A stretch of DNA of 64,000 nt, from assembly GCA_002314795.1 (NCBI GenBank), contig DCHI01000031.1, positions 13,274 to 77,273 on the forward strand. The letters are read 5' to 3'. Below are positions 61,487 to 64,000 of this stretch, in pieces; positions within the stretch are counted from its first letter, which is position 1, and each line of letters starts with the position of its first letter. Under the pieces are notes generated by a model that saw only the letters and a list, made by a program, of their open reading frames with translations, made no database searches and was not told where the DNA came from. This DNA comes from Bacteroidales bacterium UBA1756. Lineage in GTDB: Bacteria; Bacteroidota; Bacteroidia; Bacteroidales; WCHB1-69. The position numbers and the translations under genes are program-made.

Positions 61487-62119
61487 TTAGTCGGATAGAC
61501 GGGTGAATTCTTTGTTTTCAGGAATAGGGTAGGAGTGACCTTTGTATTCGATGGCAAAACGAGTCCCATCCCACGAAATCACGATATTTTGAATTTCAAA
61601 CCCCTTGATTTTCAGTAAACTACCATTTCTTTGGTAGGAATAGCGGTTCTTAACGGGTTCGCTCCATTGTTCCACTTCAAAATAATCGTATTCGGGACGC
61701 ACATTGTAACCTTCGCCAACGTTTTGAACTTTCAGGCGGCGATTGGCAATCCATTTGGCTTTGATGGCGGAGTGAGGAACGTCATTTTCCTCTTCGTCCA
61801 TCTGAAACTCTTGAGCATCTGCCACGTTCTCATCTGTAAAATCCATCAAATCAGAACTATCTGCCGTCGATAGCTCTTTTTCACTGGAAGATGATTTTTC
61901 TTTGCTGTCACCTCCGTGGAAGTAGTTGTTTTTTTCTACAATCTGAACGATGGTGTCGGAAGAGCTCTCTGTAGTGGCGTTCTGGTGCCGCAATGATTCT
62001 ATAAATGCGTATTTGTCAATGAAATAGAATGTGATTGCGATGGCAATCCCGAGGAAAAGCCCGACGGACAAACCTAACCAGAAACGTCCTTTATGTGCCA
62101 AATGTTTTCCTTCTTCCAT
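61487..62119 (-). CDS. hypothetical single-pass membrane protein
   Basis: 210 residues from 62119 (MEEGKHLAHKGRFWLGLS); a Met at 62137 would overlap the previous gene by 17 bases and is possible. A single membrane helix at about residues 14-34 (GLSVGLFLGIAIAITFYFID), then a Ser/Glu-rich stretch and a C-terminal beta part with VGEGYNVRPEYDYFEVEQW and FAIEYKGHSYPI. No family recognised. Lies between the YD-repeat protein gene and the LTA-synthase-like gene in one strand run. Confidence 0.65.
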   Translation of the reverse strand: MEEGKHLAHKGRFWLGLSVGLFLGIAIAITFYFIDKYAFIESLRHQNATTESSSDTIVQIVEKNNYFHGGDSKEKSSSSEKELSTADSSDLMDFTDENVADAQEFQMDEEENDVPHSAIKAKWIANRRLKVQNVGEGYNVRPEYDYFEVEQWSEPVKNRYSYQRNGSLLKIKGFEIQNIVISWDGTRFAIEYKGHSYPIPENKEFTRLSD

Positions 62120-62120
62120 A

Positions 62121-63029
62121 TCAATAGTTGATTTCATAATCGATGGCGGAAGCGGTACGAAGGACGGAAGGATCTACTTCATCGCGGATGTGATTCTCAA
62201 TCCGGACGACGTCGCCATTGTCATTGTAGGCGTAGGTTGAATACGAAAGGATGACTTTTTCTTTGTCGAACTGGCTGATTTTTACACAGTTGGTTCCTTC
62301 GTAAACGTATTGCGTAAGCCGGAAGATATCTAAGTTTTCTTCTTCCATTTCAATCACATTTCCATTGTCATCATAACGATAGTACGCCTTGGCGATGAGT
62401 TTCCCGTCATAATTGTACATCAGTTCTTTGGTTTTTCTTCCATTTTCATCGTACTCATAGACGAAAGTGCGTCTGTCGTGTTGCTGTGGCTCATCAACTT
62501 GCCGTTTGACAAGCAGGTTGCTTTGCGAATACTCTTCCGCTGTTTTGTACAGGACATTCCCGTCCTCATCAAATTCGGTCGTCAAGACGGGATGGCCGGC
62601 GTCATCGTATTCGTATGATTTTTCGGTGAAAGAGAAATCGTCTTCATCGTAAGAATCCTCGCGAATGACGCGACCGTTTTCTCTAACATAAACGGTCGCG
62701 TATTCGGGGGAACCTTCTCCATAGTAGCACCCTTTGCGAGCAATTTCGTTGTTTTCATCGTAGTAGAAGACGTTCTTTTGGCACAATTCTCCAAATTCGT
62801 CGAATTGTGAGGACTCAACCGCTCTTCCTGCTTCATCGTAGGAAGTTTCTACTTTCGATTCTACAGCTCCTTCTGCGTTGAAATGCGTTTCTTGCAGAAT
62901 ATTACCATCCTGATTATAAGTGATTTCCGCTTCAAGGTACTTTTCTTCCTTGATGTCGTTTTCGCCGTAACCGGAACGCAGATAATTGGTGTTCGTGACG
63001 CGCACGAACTTTGGTGCTACTTTTCCCAT
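62121..63029 (-). CDS. YD/RHS-like repeat protein without signal peptide
   Basis: A 302-residue protein of about 12 consecutive YD-like units, e.g. EITYNQDGNILQETHFNAEG, SYEYDDAGHPVLTTEFDEDG and YEYDENGRKTKELMYNYDGK. There is no signal peptide or membrane segment. RHS-like repeats normally lie in long exported proteins; a short cytoplasmic version is unusual. Possible functions are a scaffold or immunity-type partner, but nothing in the sequence decides. It follows pckA by 23 bases and nearly touches the next gene. Related in style to the lipoprotein at 858. Confidence 0.75.
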   Translation of the reverse strand: MGKVAPKFVRVTNTNYLRSGYGENDIKEEKYLEAEITYNQDGNILQETHFNAEGAVESKVETSYDEAGRAVESSQFDEFGELCQKNVFYYDENNEIARKGCYYGEGSPEYATVYVRENGRVIREDSYDEDDFSFTEKSYEYDDAGHPVLTTEFDEDGNVLYKTAEEYSQSNLLVKRQVDEPQQHDRRTFVYEYDENGRKTKELMYNYDGKLIAKAYYRYDDNGNVIEMEEENLDIFRLTQYVYEGTNCVKISQFDKEKVILSYSTYAYNDNGDVVRIENHIRDEVDPSVLRTASAIDYEINY

Positions 63030-63052
63030 TGTCTTATTCTATAAATGGATGA

Positions 63053-64000
63053 TTAGAGTGTCGGGCCAGCAGAAACGAGTGCCTTTCCTTTTTCCGTATC
63101 AGAGAAGTTGTCAAAATTCTTGATAAAGAAGGAGGCCAATTGGTCTGCACTTGCTTTGTAAGCGGCTTTGTCGGCCCAAGCGTTTTCAGGATTCAACAAG
63201 TTGTCGTCCAATCCGTTAATGTGTTTAGGAACGGCGAGGTTGAACGGTTTAACGATGGTGGTTTCGCAATCAACGAGCTCGTTGTTGAGAATAGCGGAAA
63301 TAATGGTACGGGTATCTTTCAGCGAGAATCTGTTGCCGACTCCGTAGCCGCCGCCAGTCCAGCCAGTGTTAACGAGGTAAGCGGTTGCGTTGTGTTCGGT
63401 GAGTTTCTTTGCTAATTCTTCTGCGTATTTTGTCGGATGAAGGAGCAAAAATGCGGCGCCGAAGCAGGATGAGAAAGTGGGTTGTGGTGTTACGATTCCA
63501 CGTTCTGTACCAGCGAGTTTGGCGGTGTAGCCACTCAGGAAATAGTACATCGTTTGTTCTTTGTTTAAAACGGAAACGGGAGGAAGAACACCGAAAGCAT
63601 CTGCGGAAAGGAAGATGACTTTGCTCGGGTGCGTGCCGCGAGAAACGGGTTTTACAATATTGTTAATGTGGTAGATAGGGTAGGAGACGCGGGTGTTTTC
63701 TGTCTTGGCGGCGGAATCGAAATCGATATTGCCTTCGGCGTCGATGACGAGATTTTCAAGGAGTGCGTCACGTTTAATGGCATTGTAGATGTCGGGTTCT
63801 TTTTCGGCACTGAGGTTGATACACTTGGCGTAGCAGCCGCCTTCAAAGTTGAAGACTCCGTTATCGTCCCAGCCGTGTTCGTCATCGCCGATCAGAAGTC
63901 TCTTGGGATCGGTGGAAAGGGTGGTCTTGCCGGTTCCGGAAAGGCCGAAGAAGATGGCGGTGTTCTCACCGTTCATATCGGTATTGGCGGAGCAGTGCAT
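63053..64000 (-). CDS. pckA: phosphoenolpyruvate carboxykinase (ATP), C-terminal part
   Basis: The gene runs off the right edge: 315 C-terminal residues are present, from [11 protein letters not shown] onward, a point well inside the family (about 535 residues). The P-loop [13 protein letters not shown] and the LIGDDEHGW metal motif are complete, as is the later [14 protein letters not shown] region. PckA interconverts oxaloacetate and PEP with ATP; in fermenting Bacteroidales it often fixes CO2 toward succinate. It is transcribed with the downstream YD, membrane-protein and sulfatase genes. Confidence 0.95.
   Translation of the reverse strand: MHCSANTDMNGENTAIFFGLSGTGKTTLSTDPKRLLIGDDEHGWDDNGVFNFEGGCYAKCINLSAEKEPDIYNAIKRDALLENLVIDAEGNIDFDSAAKTENTRVSYPIYHINNIVKPVSRGTHPSKVIFLSADAFGVLPPVSVLNKEQTMYYFLSGYTAKLAGTERGIVTPQPTFSSCFGAAFLLLHPTKYAEELAKKLTEHNATAYLVNTGWTGGGYGVGNRFSLKDTRTIISAILNNELVDCETTIVKPFNLAVPKHINGLDDNLLNPENAWADKAAYKASADQLASFFIKNFDNFSDTEKGKALVSAGPTL

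Overview
The window looks like chromosome of an uncultured or anaerobic member of the Bacteroidales (phylum Bacteroidota), moderate in GC. The reasons are: Bacteroidota-only families (DUF5606, DUF6089, DUF4252, the PorSS/T9SS C-terminal sorting domain, C10 and M64 peptidases, OstA-like Lpt protein); almost no Shine-Dalgarno sequences; and more than a dozen sites matching the Bacteroidota -7 promoter element TAnnTTTGC placed a few tens of bases before start codons. Gene density is high, no intergenic gap exceeds about 220 bases, and no insertion sequence, phage or CRISPR array is visible. This is a core-genome region rather than an accessory island.

Layout. 1-5.1 kb: end of a GNAT-type acetyltransferase, a YD-repeat lipoprotein, a DUF5606 protein, a T9SS-secreted endonuclease/exonuclease/phosphatase protein, thioredoxin and a tRNA-Leu(CAG). 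5.1-8.8 kb: a PD-(D/E)XK protein with a repeated coiled coil, RibD and a glycogen debranching enzyme. 8.8-16.2 kb, minus strand: envelope and sugar genes (LptC, TPR protein, outer-membrane protein, CoaX, phosphohexomutase, conserved hypothetical, EnvC-like protein). 16.3-19.8 kb: PssA, a LOG protein, a lipid kinase and a 3,5-diaminohexanoate dehydrogenase of lysine fermentation. 19.9-28.1 kb, minus strand: outer-membrane biogenesis locus (DUF6089, UppS, BamA, three Skp-like chaperones, TatD, C10 protease). 28.1-32.3 kb, minus: alkyladenine glycosylase, GAPDH, a binding-protein-like protein, LpxL-type acyltransferase, GmhB.

32.5-39.8 kb, plus: orphan RND permease, MORN lipoprotein, OstA-like protein, a shortened chorismate synthase homologue and a glycosyltransferase-like protein. 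39.8-45.0 kb: LysE exporter with two envelope proteins (one a 47-residue lipoprotein), an Omp85/TamA-like protein, a 9-base tandem repeat and an acyl-CoA ligase. 45.2-50.9 kb: membrane-bound LytTR regulator with a candidate operator, M64 peptidase, phosphate butyryltransferase-like enzyme, lipoprotein and AspS. 50.9-53.9 kb: YbaK and an ECF sigma / anti-sigma / outer-membrane / DUF4252 operon. 53.9-59.6 kb: the so-called asparagine synthetase B, a large FAD/Fe-S oxidoreductase, a YtxH / holin-X / small-protein cluster and a prolyl-tRNA editing protein. 59.6-64 kb, minus: LTA-synthase-like sulfatase, a membrane protein, a YD-repeat protein and the C-terminal part of ATP-dependent PEP carboxykinase.

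Taken together the genes describe a Gram-negative fermenter that builds lipid A/LPS (LptC, OstA, LpxL-like, GmhB, Skp/BamA), secretes proteases and nucleases by T9SS, stores glycogen, and probably ferments amino acids including lysine (Kdd, phosphate butyryltransferase, PEP carboxykinase, GAPDH). No clearly new multi-gene defence or mobile system was found. The items most worth a second look are the chorismate synthase homologue lacking an internal block and a conserved histidine, the LytTR gene with a perfect 11-base direct repeat in front of it, the repeat-expanded nuclease-like gene, the ECF sigma operon and the small membrane-protein cluster at 58.2-59.1 kb.
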